DNA of 23,384 bases. It comes from a virus. Both the position numbers and the translations under genes were made by a program. Each line of letters opens with the position of its first letter. Position 1 is the stretch's first letter. The notes beneath the pieces are model-generated. The model worked only from the letters and a program-made list of their open reading frames with translations. It had not been told where the DNA came from and searched no databases. Of this stretch, positions 17,203-22,518 are shown piece by piece. The stretch lies in IMG/VR virus record IMGVR_UViG_3300030108_003501, positions 1 to 23,384 of that record. One strand, given 5' to 3'.

Positions 17203-17410
17203 GACTGTGATAGCTTTACTTATGTTTGTAAACGGAGAGATTAAGGAAGCCCGTTTGCAACCATCAATGGCAGTATGTTTACGAGGTAAACGTGAAGCAG
17301 AGAGAACTTTTTCTGAGTCTGTTTCTTATAAATGTATTCGTAGTAAAGCAGAATTAGAGGACAATATTGATGGATCGAAAAGTATTAAAAAACTTATCTT
17401 ATCTAAATAA
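17195..17410 (+). CDS. Small conserved, probably exported phage protein, 71 aa
   Basis: The product starts with a short hydrophobic stretch (MIETVIALLMFVNG), then a soluble part with two cysteines (C28, C47) that could form a disulphide, and ends in KSIKKLILSK. GAGG (17186-17189) lies 5 bases upstream of the start. Similar short proteins sit beside the M15 endolysin in marine phages as I remember them. A periplasmic role in lysis is possible; nothing in the sequence proves it. Confidence 0.65.
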   Translation: MIETVIALLMFVNGEIKEARLQPSMAVCLRGKREAERTFSESVSYKCIRSKAELEDNIDGSKSIKKLILSK

Positions 17411-17510
17411 ATTTGCACAAAGATTAAGAGATGCACGCTTTTATCAACGTAGAAAAGATAGTAAAAAAATATATAATAGGAAAAAAATAAAAAATGAATC
17501 TTTCGCGTAA
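17370..17510 (+). CDS. 46-aa strongly basic micro-protein
   Basis: The frame starts at ATG 17370 inside the end of the previous gene, with GAGG nine bases upstream, and ends 17 bases inside the endolysin gene, bridging the 83-base gap between them. The product, beginning MDRKVLKNLSYLNKFAQRL, is dominated by Lys/Arg (RRKDSKKIYNRKK). It would bind nucleic acid or membrane if made. The bridging position and readable start support a real gene; no family is recognised. Confidence 0.45.
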   Translation: MDRKVLKNLSYLNKFAQRLRDARFYQRRKDSKKIYNRKKIKNESFA

Positions 17511-17970
17511 CTTCACTCTCTCAGAGCTTATCAAAAGCGACACTGCTATACGTAAGGGCATCAATAACAATCCTAACGCAGAGCAAATAGAAAAATTAAA
17601 ATTATTGTGTGAAAATATTTTACAGCCAGTACGTGATCATTTTGGCAGGGTAAAGGTGACTAGCGGATTTCGTAGCAGTGAGTTGTGTGTGGCCATCGGC
17701 AGCTCAGTCAACAGCCAACATGCCAAGGCAGAAGCTGCGGATTTTGAAGTAATAGGCACAGACAACGCTGAACTTTTTGATTGGATAAAAGCAAACCTCA
17801 CGCCAGATCAGCTCATACTCGAGTTCTATACTCCAGGTGAACCTAACAGCGGATGGATCCATTGCAGCTGGATAGCAGATCAACCAAGAGCATCATTTCT
17901 ACATGCGTATAGATCTGAGGGTAAAACAAAATATAAACCTATATTAGGGAGTGCCAGAGATCTTGTCTAA
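17494..17970 (+). CDS. Peptidase M15 family endolysin (D-Ala-D-Ala-type)
   Basis: This zinc peptidase cleaves peptide cross-links in peptidoglycan at the end of infection. The M15A pattern is clear: NFTLSELIKSDTA at the N-terminus, VTSGFRSSEL (55-64), the zinc-binding SQHAKAEAADFEV (H76, D83), the catalytic acid in LILEF (E110), and GWIHCSW (third ligand H123). At 158 aa it is the normal size for a single-domain phage endolysin. It has no signal peptide, so it needs a holin-like partner; several tiny membrane proteins lie just upstream. The start overlaps the basic micro-protein. Confidence 0.92.
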   Translation: MNLSRNFTLSELIKSDTAIRKGINNNPNAEQIEKLKLLCENILQPVRDHFGRVKVTSGFRSSELCVAIGSSVNSQHAKAEAADFEVIGTDNAELFDWIKANLTPDQLILEFYTPGEPNSGWIHCSWIADQPRASFLHAYRSEGKTKYKPILGSARDLV

Positions 17971-17980
17971 ACTTATATTA

Positions 17981-18184
17981 ATGAAAGCGTTTAGTAATAT
18001 TGATACCGTGCAGGGTCATTGCCACAATTGTGAAGAGGAGACTATTTTAGTTGCAATTGTTTCAGAATTTTATAGGTGTACTAATTGTGGTGCTGATACA
18101 AAGCAACACGTAAATGGTTGTATAAGATATATACAGCTATCAGAAAGTGATAAAGAATATATAAGAACACATGGCAAAACGTAA
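17981..18184 (+). CDS. Zinc-ribbon small phage protein
   Basis: Two CxxC pairs (CHNC and CTNC, about 20 residues apart) form a zinc ribbon, with VQGHCHNCEEETILVAIV before and KQHVNGCIRYIQL after. I recognise similar short proteins in many marine phages; they are unannotated, and a transcription- or translation-binding role would be a guess. The start is uncertain: ATG 17981 gives 67 aa but has no ribosome-binding site and may use reinitiation after the endolysin stop at 17970. GTG 17951 and TTG 17963 in the same frame are alternatives near AGGGAG (17946-17951). Its 3' end overlaps the next gene by 14 bases. Confidence 0.75.
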   Translation: MKAFSNIDTVQGHCHNCEEETILVAIVSEFYRCTNCGADTKQHVNGCIRYIQLSESDKEYIRTHGKT

Positions 18185-18290
18185 GTTTACAACTTTTGTA
18201 CCAAGACCAAAACCAAAGAAACGTCCAGGTCGACATACAAAAAGATTAAACAAACATAGAAAGAGACAATTGAAACATAACGGAAGATGA
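18171..18290 (+). CDS. 39-aa highly basic conserved micro-protein
   Basis: ATG 18171 begins MAKRKFTTFVPRPKPKKRPG, and the rest is also made mainly of K, R, H and N (RLNKHRKRQLKH). Despite its size I recognise nearly the same sequence from several marine phage contigs, always in a string of small genes near an endolysin, which argues that it is real. The charge suggests nucleic acid or ribosome binding; this is inference. It overlaps the previous gene by 14 bases and the next by four (ATGA). Confidence 0.7.
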   Translation: MAKRKFTTFVPRPKPKKRPGRHTKRLNKHRKRQLKHNGR

Positions 18291-18490
18291 GCCAAAGAGA
18301 AATAGATGATCTAGCCATTATGTGGAATAAAACTAAAGATCAAAAATACAAAGATCTTTGGTACAAGAAAGTGAGGGAGTTATCAAATGGACTTAATAAT
18401 ACTAAACGACGGGATGTACAGTCTCATACCAGTCACAAAAGAGATGATGGCAAGTATGAAGTTATACATGGGTCAAGAAAATTTATTTGA
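18287..18490 (+). CDS. Small conserved phage protein, 67 aa
   Basis: MSQREIDDLAIMWNKTKDQK opens a charged helical domain that continues with YKDLWYKKVRELSNG; a polar, basic tail with KRRDVQSHTSHKRDDG follows. I recall similar proteins directly after the basic micro-protein in marine phages. The start overlaps the upstream stop (ATGA), and GGAAG lies a few bases ahead. The second half is shared, in another frame, with the 18387 gene. The function is unknown. Confidence 0.65.
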   Translation: MSQREIDDLAIMWNKTKDQKYKDLWYKKVRELSNGLNNTKRRDVQSHTSHKRDDGKYEVIHGSRKFI

Positions 18491-18596
18491 TCTTTGTGAT
18501 ATATTAAGATTAAAATTAACCACATACAGCGACAGCTTAAATGCTCACGTCATGAATGATGGCAGCGGATATTTTTATGGCTGTATTTGGGATTAA
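18387..18596 (+). CDS. Possible small overlapping gene, 69 aa
   Basis: This frame begins at ATG 18387 (MDLIILNDGMYSLIPVTKEM) with GGGAG about eight bases upstream and extends 106 bases past the previous gene, filling the gap up to the convergent gene at 18593. The part beyond the overlap (LCDILRLKLTTYSDSLNAHV, then a glycine/aromatic end GSGYFYGCIWD) looks protein-like. An internal start near 18441 (MMASMKLYMG) would reduce the overlap. I do not recognise the family. Confidence 0.4.
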   Translation: MDLIILNDGMYSLIPVTKEMMASMKLYMGQENLFDLCDILRLKLTTYSDSLNAHVMNDGSGYFYGCIWD

Positions 18597-18808
18597 GTTT
18601 CCTGAACAGGAGAGCAATAAAACTTTATATGTATGAGATTTTTGTTTATTTCTTCTGGGCCTATCTCTTTTATTTTATTCATAGACATTGTGTACCCAAA
18701 TTCTAAACAATCATATAGGTTATTGAATTTTTGATCTGTAACGTATGGTGGCATACAACCCACACCTGAGATTCCAGAACACATTATTAAAGTCAGTAAA
18801 AATTTCAT
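18593..18808 (-). CDS. Exported cysteine-containing small protein, reverse strand
   Basis: The 71-aa product starts with a signal-peptide-like segment (MKFLLTLIMCSGISGVG). A small mature domain with cysteines near YDCLEFGY and FYCSP follows, and the protein ends PVQET. A strong site AAAGGGG lies six bases before the start on the reverse strand. I recognise similar sequences (a C-MPP start, then YDCL-FGY) in other marine phages, also oriented against their neighbours. A periplasmic or envelope role during infection is inferred. It diverges from the regulator gene at 18873 and converges by four bases with the + strand gene ending at 18596. Confidence 0.75.
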   Translation of the reverse strand: MKFLLTLIMCSGISGVGCMPPYVTDQKFNNLYDCLEFGYTMSMNKIKEIGPEEINKNLIHIKFYCSPVQET

Positions 18809-18842
18809 TGACAGCCCCTTTAAATTTTAATAGGATATCCTA
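18808..18842 (+). promoter_or_regulatory. Promoter with palindromic operator before the RHH regulator
   Basis: A perfect -35 TTGACA (18808-18813), 17-base spacer and -10-like TAGGAT (18831-18836) precede the 18873 gene; a second -10 candidate TATAAT lies at 18865-18870. The -10 and predicted start region are covered by the perfect palindrome TAGGATATCCTA (18831-18842). A palindrome on the promoter of a ribbon-helix-helix gene is the expected layout of negative autoregulation. AAAGG (18859-18863) serves as ribosome-binding site, nine bases before the start codon. Confidence 0.55.
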
Positions 18843-18872
18843 CATTATATGTACAAAGAAAGGTTATAATAC

Positions 18873-19058
18873 ATGACAGACTTTAGCAAATATAAAAATG
18901 TATCACTATCAAATGATACATATACTAAACTTGACAGTTTGAGAAGGGTCATAGTGCCCAACACAATTGTATCAAGAGCCCAGACTGTTAATATCTTAGT
19001 AAATGAAAAAGTTGAGAAGATGAATGGCAAACTGGCAAAGGCTAAGAACAAAGGATGA
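18873..19058 (+). CDS. Ribbon-helix-helix (CopG/Arc-like) DNA-binding regulator
   Basis: The 61-aa protein fits the ribbon-helix-helix fold. A short strand with alternating polar residues, YKNVSLSNDTY (7-17), would contact DNA. Helix A is KLDSLRRVIV, followed by a turn, and helix B begins SRAQTVNILVNEKVEK (34-49). A basic tail ends the protein. Such proteins bind as dimers to short palindromes. The gene is directly preceded by a promoter carrying a 12-bp palindrome, so autoregulation is likely. The target genes are unknown. It overlaps or abuts the next gene depending on the chosen start. Confidence 0.7.
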   Translation: MTDFSKYKNVSLSNDTYTKLDSLRRVIVPNTIVSRAQTVNILVNEKVEKMNGKLAKAKNKG

Positions 19059-19062
19059 TTTC

Positions 19063-19323
19063 TTGGCAGCTCCACCAGAACTTAAACTGTGGAGAGCTGT
19101 CTTGAGTCTAGCTGCGGATGATGCTGTGAAGGATAAGTTTAAAAATATGGATGGACGTAATGCAATTGATGCTGCTCGATCTTGGTTTTTAAATCCTACT
19201 TCTAATTTTTTTATGGTCTGTAACTATGCTGAATACGAACCAGAATATGTTTTAGATAAAATGAAATTAGCAATTGAAAGACAAGAAAGGAGAGAAGATG
19301 CCCAAAGAAAAAGTTATATGTAA
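19063..19323 (+). CDS. Conserved small phage protein, 86-99 aa
   Basis: The core LKLWRAVLSLAADDAV, then DAARSWFLNPTSNFFMVCNYA and EPEYVLDKMKLAI, is familiar from many phages of Proteobacteria, including marine ones. It is small and helical, with a conserved WRAV and a W-x6-F-x2-VC pattern; its function is unknown. Two starts compete. TTG 19063 has AAGGA seven bases upstream and follows the regulator stop at 19058 by four bases. ATG 19024 lies inside the regulator gene with only a weak GAGAAG ahead. I prefer TTG 19063, with low certainty. The 3' end overlaps the next gene by 26 bases. Confidence 0.75.
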   Translation: MAAPPELKLWRAVLSLAADDAVKDKFKNMDGRNAIDAARSWFLNPTSNFFMVCNYAEYEPEYVLDKMKLAIERQERREDAQRKSYM

Positions 19324-19531
19324 TGTTTGTAAAGGTAATGGATTTGTAAAAGTTCCTTACGAACAAACTTACGATGAACAATGGGCTGATTGTGATTTTT
19401 GTAATAGTCAGGGTGAGATTTACCTGGAAGACGAATACATTAACGAACAATTTGATCACGACTTAAATGAAGTAGAGGAGGACACAGATGATCGAGGATC
19501 GGGGACCTCTGGATCTCACACGACGCATTGA
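19298..19531 (+). CDS. DnaJ-type zinc finger small protein
   Basis: Two CxxC units, CNVCKGNGF (residues 8-16) and CDFCNSQGE further on, have the CxxCxGxG style of the DnaJ cysteine-rich domain, so one zinc ion is probably bound. The C-terminal half is acidic (NEVEEDTDDRGSG). The start at 19298 (MPKEKVICN) is chosen because AAGGAG lies five bases upstream; an in-frame start at 19274 is less well placed. I recognise this type as a recurrent small marine phage gene. There is no J-domain, so a DnaJ co-chaperone role is not implied. Confidence 0.75.
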   Translation: MPKEKVICNVCKGNGFVKVPYEQTYDEQWADCDFCNSQGEIYLEDEYINEQFDHDLNEVEEDTDDRGSGTSGSHTTH

Positions 19532-19664
19532 GGATCTAGAGAAACAAAAGAAAATTTTACAAGATGCTTGCCGAAGAGCAGGTAAAACTATTAAAGAACA
19601 ACAGGCAAAGCTAGATGCAATACACAAAGGAGCAGACTATGAGTCTAAGATTGGCACTGATTAG
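19488..19664 (+). CDS. 58-aa coiled-coil small protein
   Basis: ATG 19488 has AGGAGG about seven bases upstream. The product, starting MIEDRGPLDLTRRIEDLEKQ, is one long charged helix with heptads (KKILQDACRRAGKTIKEQQA) ending YESKIGTD. It bridges the zinc-finger gene and the next gene, overlapping the first by 44 bases and the second by 26, in the style of all genes here. Phage scaffold-like or adaptor peptides look like this; the function is unknown. Confidence 0.65.
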   Translation: MIEDRGPLDLTRRIEDLEKQKKILQDACRRAGKTIKEQQAKLDAIHKGADYESKIGTD

Positions 19665-19845
19665 TGCATTAGAAGATAAGTACAATGCCCAGATATCTTC
19701 TGCTGATGCAACTATAAAAATTTATTTAGATCACTCTGTGGGCATCGGAGAACATCCACAACACATAGAAGAATTAGATAAACTTCTTCAACAGATTGTT
19801 GATGCACAAGAAAAATTAAAAGAATTACAGGCATATAAGATATGA
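19639..19845 (+). CDS. Conserved small helical phage protein, 68 aa
   Basis: The start at ATG 19639 (MSLRLALISALEDKYNAQIS) is supported by AAGGAG six bases upstream; an earlier in-frame ATG at 19615 has no site. The protein is helical, with a conserved-looking IYLDHSVGIGEHPQHIEELD in the middle and a coiled-coil end. I recall near-identical sequences in marine phages in the same gene order. The function is unknown. Its stop overlaps the next start (ATGA). Confidence 0.75.
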   Translation: MSLRLALISALEDKYNAQISSADATIKIYLDHSVGIGEHPQHIEELDKLLQQIVDAQEKLKELQAYKI

Positions 19846-20285
19846 TTAGCGAAGCTGATGCAGCATATATTGCAGGTTTGTTTGATGGTGAGGGTAGTAT
19901 TCAATACAAACAATACGACAGACAAAGAAAAAATAATAAAAAGCCATACCCTACCTGGTCAATTAGGATGGAAATATCTATGACGGATAAATCTGTTTTG
20001 GCTTGGATGCATAATTTATTAGGATGTGGAACCCTTAACGAAAAAAGATACAAGACTCCATATACAGTTGGATGGAAAAAACAATGGCGTTGGAGATGTC
20101 AATCAAGAGATGCGTACTATGTTTCTTTGTTGATCCAACCTTACGCTCATGTAAAAATAGAAGATATAAATAAAATTATTAAACATTACTCAATGCTTGG
20201 TAAAGAAAAAATTAAAGCTAAAGTAATTAACATTGCTAATTATAAAATTAAAAAAACAAATAGTTTGATAGATTATGATGGATGA
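19842..20285 (+). CDS. LAGLIDADG-type homing endonuclease, free-standing
   Basis: Residues 8-20 AYIAGLFDGEGSI are a clear LAGLIDADG motif, in which the acidic residue of GEG would bind the catalytic metal. Only one motif is present in 147 aa, so it would act as a homodimer on a near-palindromic site. Supporting features are WSIRMEISMTDKSVLAWMHN and LLGCGTLNEK, typical strand/helix elements of the fold. The C-terminus is lysine-rich. The gene is not inside an intron or intein as far as I can see; it sits between two intact genes, overlapping both by a few bases. It is a selfish endonuclease or a domesticated one. Confidence 0.85.
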   Translation: MISEADAAYIAGLFDGEGSIQYKQYDRQRKNNKKPYPTWSIRMEISMTDKSVLAWMHNLLGCGTLNEKRYKTPYTVGWKKQWRWRCQSRDAYYVSLLIQPYAHVKIEDINKIIKHYSMLGKEKIKAKVINIANYKIKKTNSLIDYDG

Positions 20286-21003
20286 TAAAGACATAGAAGA
20301 GTACCATAACATTGGTAAAGAAATAATTTGGAATAAAAAATTTACTTACCCAAAGAGTCAAAGAGAGTTAGTCATGGGTCGAAGACACTACGCAGTAGAT
20401 AACCAAAAATTACCATCTGTAACAACTATATTATCACAAACACAGACAAAAGAAAAGCAAGATTCATTAGCCAATTGGCAAGCTAAAATAGGCAAGGAAG
20501 AGGCTACGAGGATCAAGGACCAAGCAGCTGCTCGAGGAACCGCAATGCATACATTGTTAGAGCACTATCTATTAGGTGAAAAACATGCCGATTTAACGGA
20601 CATAGGGCAACAAGCAACGATGATGGCTGAAAAAGTCATAGAGGAGGGTCTAAAAGGGCACTTAAGTGAAATATGGGGCTCTGAGGTGACCGTATGGTAT
20701 CCAGATTTATATGCAGGGCAAACTGATGTTGTTGGTGTGTATGATAATTTAGAAAGTATTGTTGATTTTAAACAGACTAACAAACCAAAGAAAAGAGAGT
20801 GGATTGAAGATTATTTTATTCAATTAGCTGCATATGCTATGGCTCATGATTTTACCTATAACACTGCAATAAGAGCGGGTGTTATATTAATGTGTTCAAA
20901 AGATGGTTATTTTCAAAGATTTGAGGTGTCAGATGATGAATTTAGGCAGTATAAGTACAAATGGTTGGCAAGAGTTGGGCAATACTACTCTAGTTTAGAA
21001 TAG
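20275..21003 (+). CDS. PD-(D/E)XK exonuclease (RecB/Cas4-like)
   Basis: The 242-aa protein shows the RecB-type nuclease order. PSVTTILSQTQ leads into ARGTAMHTLLEHYL (H92, E96), then SEVTVWYPDLYAGQTDVVG (E137, D151), VDFKQT (D164, K166) and the final YFIQLAAYAMAH (Q183, Y187). These fit the motif set seen in phage exonucleases, Cas4 and exonuclease VIII-like enzymes; it would degrade DNA ends for recombination. No Fe-S cysteine cluster is visible, so it is closer to RecB/ExoVIII than to Cas4. The start at 20275 lies inside the end of the endonuclease gene and has no clear ribosome-binding site; MMDD offers two neighbouring ATGs. Confidence 0.88.
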   Translation: MMDDKDIEEYHNIGKEIIWNKKFTYPKSQRELVMGRRHYAVDNQKLPSVTTILSQTQTKEKQDSLANWQAKIGKEEATRIKDQAAARGTAMHTLLEHYLLGEKHADLTDIGQQATMMAEKVIEEGLKGHLSEIWGSEVTVWYPDLYAGQTDVVGVYDNLESIVDFKQTNKPKKREWIEDYFIQLAAYAMAHDFTYNTAIRAGVILMCSKDGYFQRFEVSDDEFRQYKYKWLARVGQYYSSLE

Positions 21004-21036
21004 TTCTAAACTGTTTGTGTCATATAGAACTTTTTC
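21002..21036 (+). terminator. Weak intrinsic terminator candidate after the exonuclease
   Basis: AGTTCTA (21002-21008) pairs with TAGAACT (21025-21031), a seven-base-pair AT-rich stem with a 16-base loop, followed by further Ts (21032-21035). It overlaps the exonuclease stop codon. A related TTAGAAC follows at 21037-21043 and could give an alternative pairing. The stem is weak in GC, so termination would be inefficient. Confidence 0.35.
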
Positions 21037-21073
21037 TTAGAACAAAAAAATATTTTTTTTATTTTCAAAACCA

Positions 21074-21173
21074 TGTTACAGGCGTTACAATGTTACAATT
21101 GTAAATAAACATTGATTATCAACACTTATTTAAGATTAGATTGTAACAACCCAATGTTACAGATGTTACAATC
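21074..21173. repeat. TGTTACA repeat cluster; candidate origin or control region
   Basis: This part of the 272-base noncoding stretch 21004-21275 holds TGTTACA at 21074, 21091, 21155 and 21164, CGTTACA at 21083, and the inverse copy TGTAACA at 21142. Spacings are 8-9 bases within each cluster. GATTGTAACA (21139-21148) and TGTTACAATC (21164-21173) form a perfect ten-base inverted repeat. Between the clusters, TTATCAACA (21116-21124) differs at one position from the DnaA-box consensus. A T/A-rich run lies just upstream (21044-21064), and a GC-rich GAGCGCGCG follows at 21203-21211. Confidence 0.55.
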
Positions 21174-21275
21174 CGCATAAACACTCACTTTTCAAGTTCC
21201 CGGAGCGCGCGTATGGAAATTGTTTTTTGTAAAAAATGTCCCTAGAGAAAAGATCTATAGGGTGTATAAGGTGGT

Positions 21276-21563
21276 ATGCCTAAGAAAAGAAGAAAAGCTG
21301 CACTCACTGAAACAACACCCGATATACCATTCCACAAAGTTAGAGTTGAATGGGTTGATTGTGTATCTGATTCTGGATGGGCTAATGAAAAAGAATTTGA
21401 TAAAATGAAATTAGCTAGACCAGTAAACGAGGGTTGGCTATACGAAAAAACAAAAGATCATATAAAAATATTTGCATCATACGATAAAGATGAAGATGGA
21501 ATTACGTTTGGGGATCGGACGATGATTCCTCGACAGTGGGTGAAGAAGATAACTCGTCTGTAA
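21276..21563 (+). CDS. Conserved small marine phage protein, 95 aa
   Basis: After a basic start (MPKKRRKAALTET) comes a well-conserved-looking domain: RVEWVDCVSDSGWANEKEF, then LARPVNEGWLYEK, IKIFASYD and ITFGDRTMIPRQWVKKI. I recognise this sequence from many uncultured marine phages, without function. It may be a small beta-barrel (SH3-like) domain from the strand pattern; that is inference. AAGGTGG precedes the start by only a few bases. It is the only gene of its orientation between the repeat cluster and the terminase gene, and its last 62 bases overlap that gene's 3' end on the other strand. Confidence 0.75.
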   Translation: MPKKRRKAALTETTPDIPFHKVRVEWVDCVSDSGWANEKEFDKMKLARPVNEGWLYEKTKDHIKIFASYDKDEDGITFGDRTMIPRQWVKKITRL

Positions 21564-22224
21564 CTACTTCAGCATTTCTATCTATAATCGGTTGGTAATG
21601 TTCCAAAGCTTCTACAACCTTTTTATCTATTTCTTCTTGGCTCAAACCTTCATGCTTGTGTAGGTGAATCTGTTGATTGTTATAATATCCAGCTGCTTTT
21701 CCACGTGAAACCTCCATATTACCTGATGCAGTCCAGGCTTTGTTTTCTCTGAACTCATCTCTCAATCTACCTAATTCTGTTATGTGACCTTCAAATGTTA
21801 TGTCATATTTTTTTCTTAATTCAGATCTTCTGATCCCTATATAAGCTACAACATCTGGATGTAATTTAGAATTCTGTAATTGACTAGCTTTTGAGTAAGC
21901 ACTTTTTTCTGAATATCCTGCTTTGATTGCACACATTTCTGGTGTTAGTCTACCCTCTTCTGATGCTATTAACTCTGCAAATTTTCTTTGTTTATCTGTT
22001 AGATCAGGTAAAGTTTTTGCTTTTTCTAATCTTAACTCGTTTATTCTATTGACTACAAGTGGGTATTGTTTGGGGTTTTGAAGTTTACTAGCTATCACTT
22101 CAGCAGTCTCTGTCGAGTATCCTGCTTGAATTGCGCAGTCTTTTGCGGTCAGTTTGCCTTCATTGTCCACCAATATGTCTGTAAACAATATTTGTTTTTC
22201 TGTTAATCTTTTTGGAACTCCCAT
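21502..22224 (-). CDS. Terminase small subunit
   Basis: The DNA-packaging recognition subunit, 240 aa. It has two successive helix-turn-helix units, LTEKQILFTDILVDNEGKLT leading to AIQAGYSTETAEVIASKLQN (residues 7-50), and LTDKQRKFAELIASEEGRLT leading to AIKAGYSEKSAYSKASQLQN (76-119), an obvious internal duplication. An oligomerisation region with FEGHITELGRLRDEF and AAGYYNNQQIHLHKHEG follows, then an acidic Ser-rich tail. It would bind the packaging site and hand DNA to a large subunit, which is not in the window. No ribosome-binding site precedes ATG 22224. The promoter at 22227-22258 places the transcript start at the ATG, suggesting a leaderless message. Confidence 0.85.
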   Translation of the reverse strand: MGVPKRLTEKQILFTDILVDNEGKLTAKDCAIQAGYSTETAEVIASKLQNPKQYPLVVNRINELRLEKAKTLPDLTDKQRKFAELIASEEGRLTPEMCAIKAGYSEKSAYSKASQLQNSKLHPDVVAYIGIRRSELRKKYDITFEGHITELGRLRDEFRENKAWTASGNMEVSRGKAAGYYNNQQIHLHKHEGLSQEEIDKKVVEALEHYQPIIDRNAEVVTDELSSSPTVEESSSDPQT

Positions 22225-22226
22225 GG

Positions 22227-22258
22227 TTGAAATATATAAAATATAGGATATATTTCAA
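22227..22258. promoter_or_regulatory. Symmetric divergent promoter / inverted repeat
   Basis: TTGAAATATAT (22227-22237) and ATATATTTCAA (22248-22258) are a perfect 11-base inverted repeat with a ten-base spacer, filling the gap between the terminase gene and the 22265 gene. Each arm contains a -35-like TTGAAA, and each strand then offers TATATT 16 bases on (22249-22254 on +; 22231-22236 on -). The predicted starts fall at or within about four bases of both start codons, and neither gene has a ribosome-binding site. The spacer includes TAGG of a TAGGATAT motif. Confidence 0.5.
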
Positions 22259-22264
22259 GCACGA

Positions 22265-22498
22265 ATGAATGGAAAGCTATTAAGTCAAGTATTAAATAAA
22301 ATGCTAGTATCTCCTGCAGCTCAAGATGCAAGAGTACAAGTTTGTTTACCAGATGGTAAATTTTATGATGTTACTTCATTTCAAATGCTTGAAAATAAAA
22401 TTATAGGACACAGAGAGTCTCACAGGTTGGTGTTCACAATCAAGGCAGAGACTTGGAATATGGGTAAGGTTATTAAAAAAATTGGTGACCACTCTTAA
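22265..22498 (+). CDS. Conserved small marine phage protein, 77 aa
   Basis: The core LLSQVLNKMLVSPAAQDARV followed by PDGKFYDVTSFQMLENK and HRLVFTIKAETWNMG is familiar from uncultured marine phages; it is likely a small alpha/beta domain with no known function. No Shine-Dalgarno sequence precedes ATG 22265, which lies seven bases after the divergent inverted repeat, so translation may be leaderless or nearly so. It is co-directional with the nuclease gene, from which a 12-base tandem repeat separates it. Confidence 0.75.
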   Translation: MNGKLLSQVLNKMLVSPAAQDARVQVCLPDGKFYDVTSFQMLENKIIGHRESHRLVFTIKAETWNMGKVIKKIGDHS

Positions 22499-22517
22499 CC
22501 TAAAACTTAACCTAAAA
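22494..22517 (+). repeat. 12-bp tandem direct repeat
   Basis: CTTAACCTAAAA occurs twice head to tail (22494-22505, 22506-22517) over the stop codon of the 22265 gene and up to one base before the nuclease ATG. The repeat replaces the place where a ribosome-binding site would be; the nuclease start has none. Confidence 0.8.
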
Positions 22518-22518
22518 A

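Noticed and set aside
19211-19459. 82-aa reverse hydrophobic frame
   Set aside because: It lies opposite two well-supported small genes and reflects their lysine/glutamate codons read backwards.
20275-21003. Cas4 protein of a CRISPR system
   Set aside because: The nuclease motifs fit, but no Fe-S cysteines, cas1/cas2 genes or array are present; a phage recombination exonuclease is the simpler reading.
21220-21408. 62-aa forward frame before the conserved 95-aa gene
   Set aside because: It shares most of its length with the recognised gene in another frame and has no start signal or ordered content.
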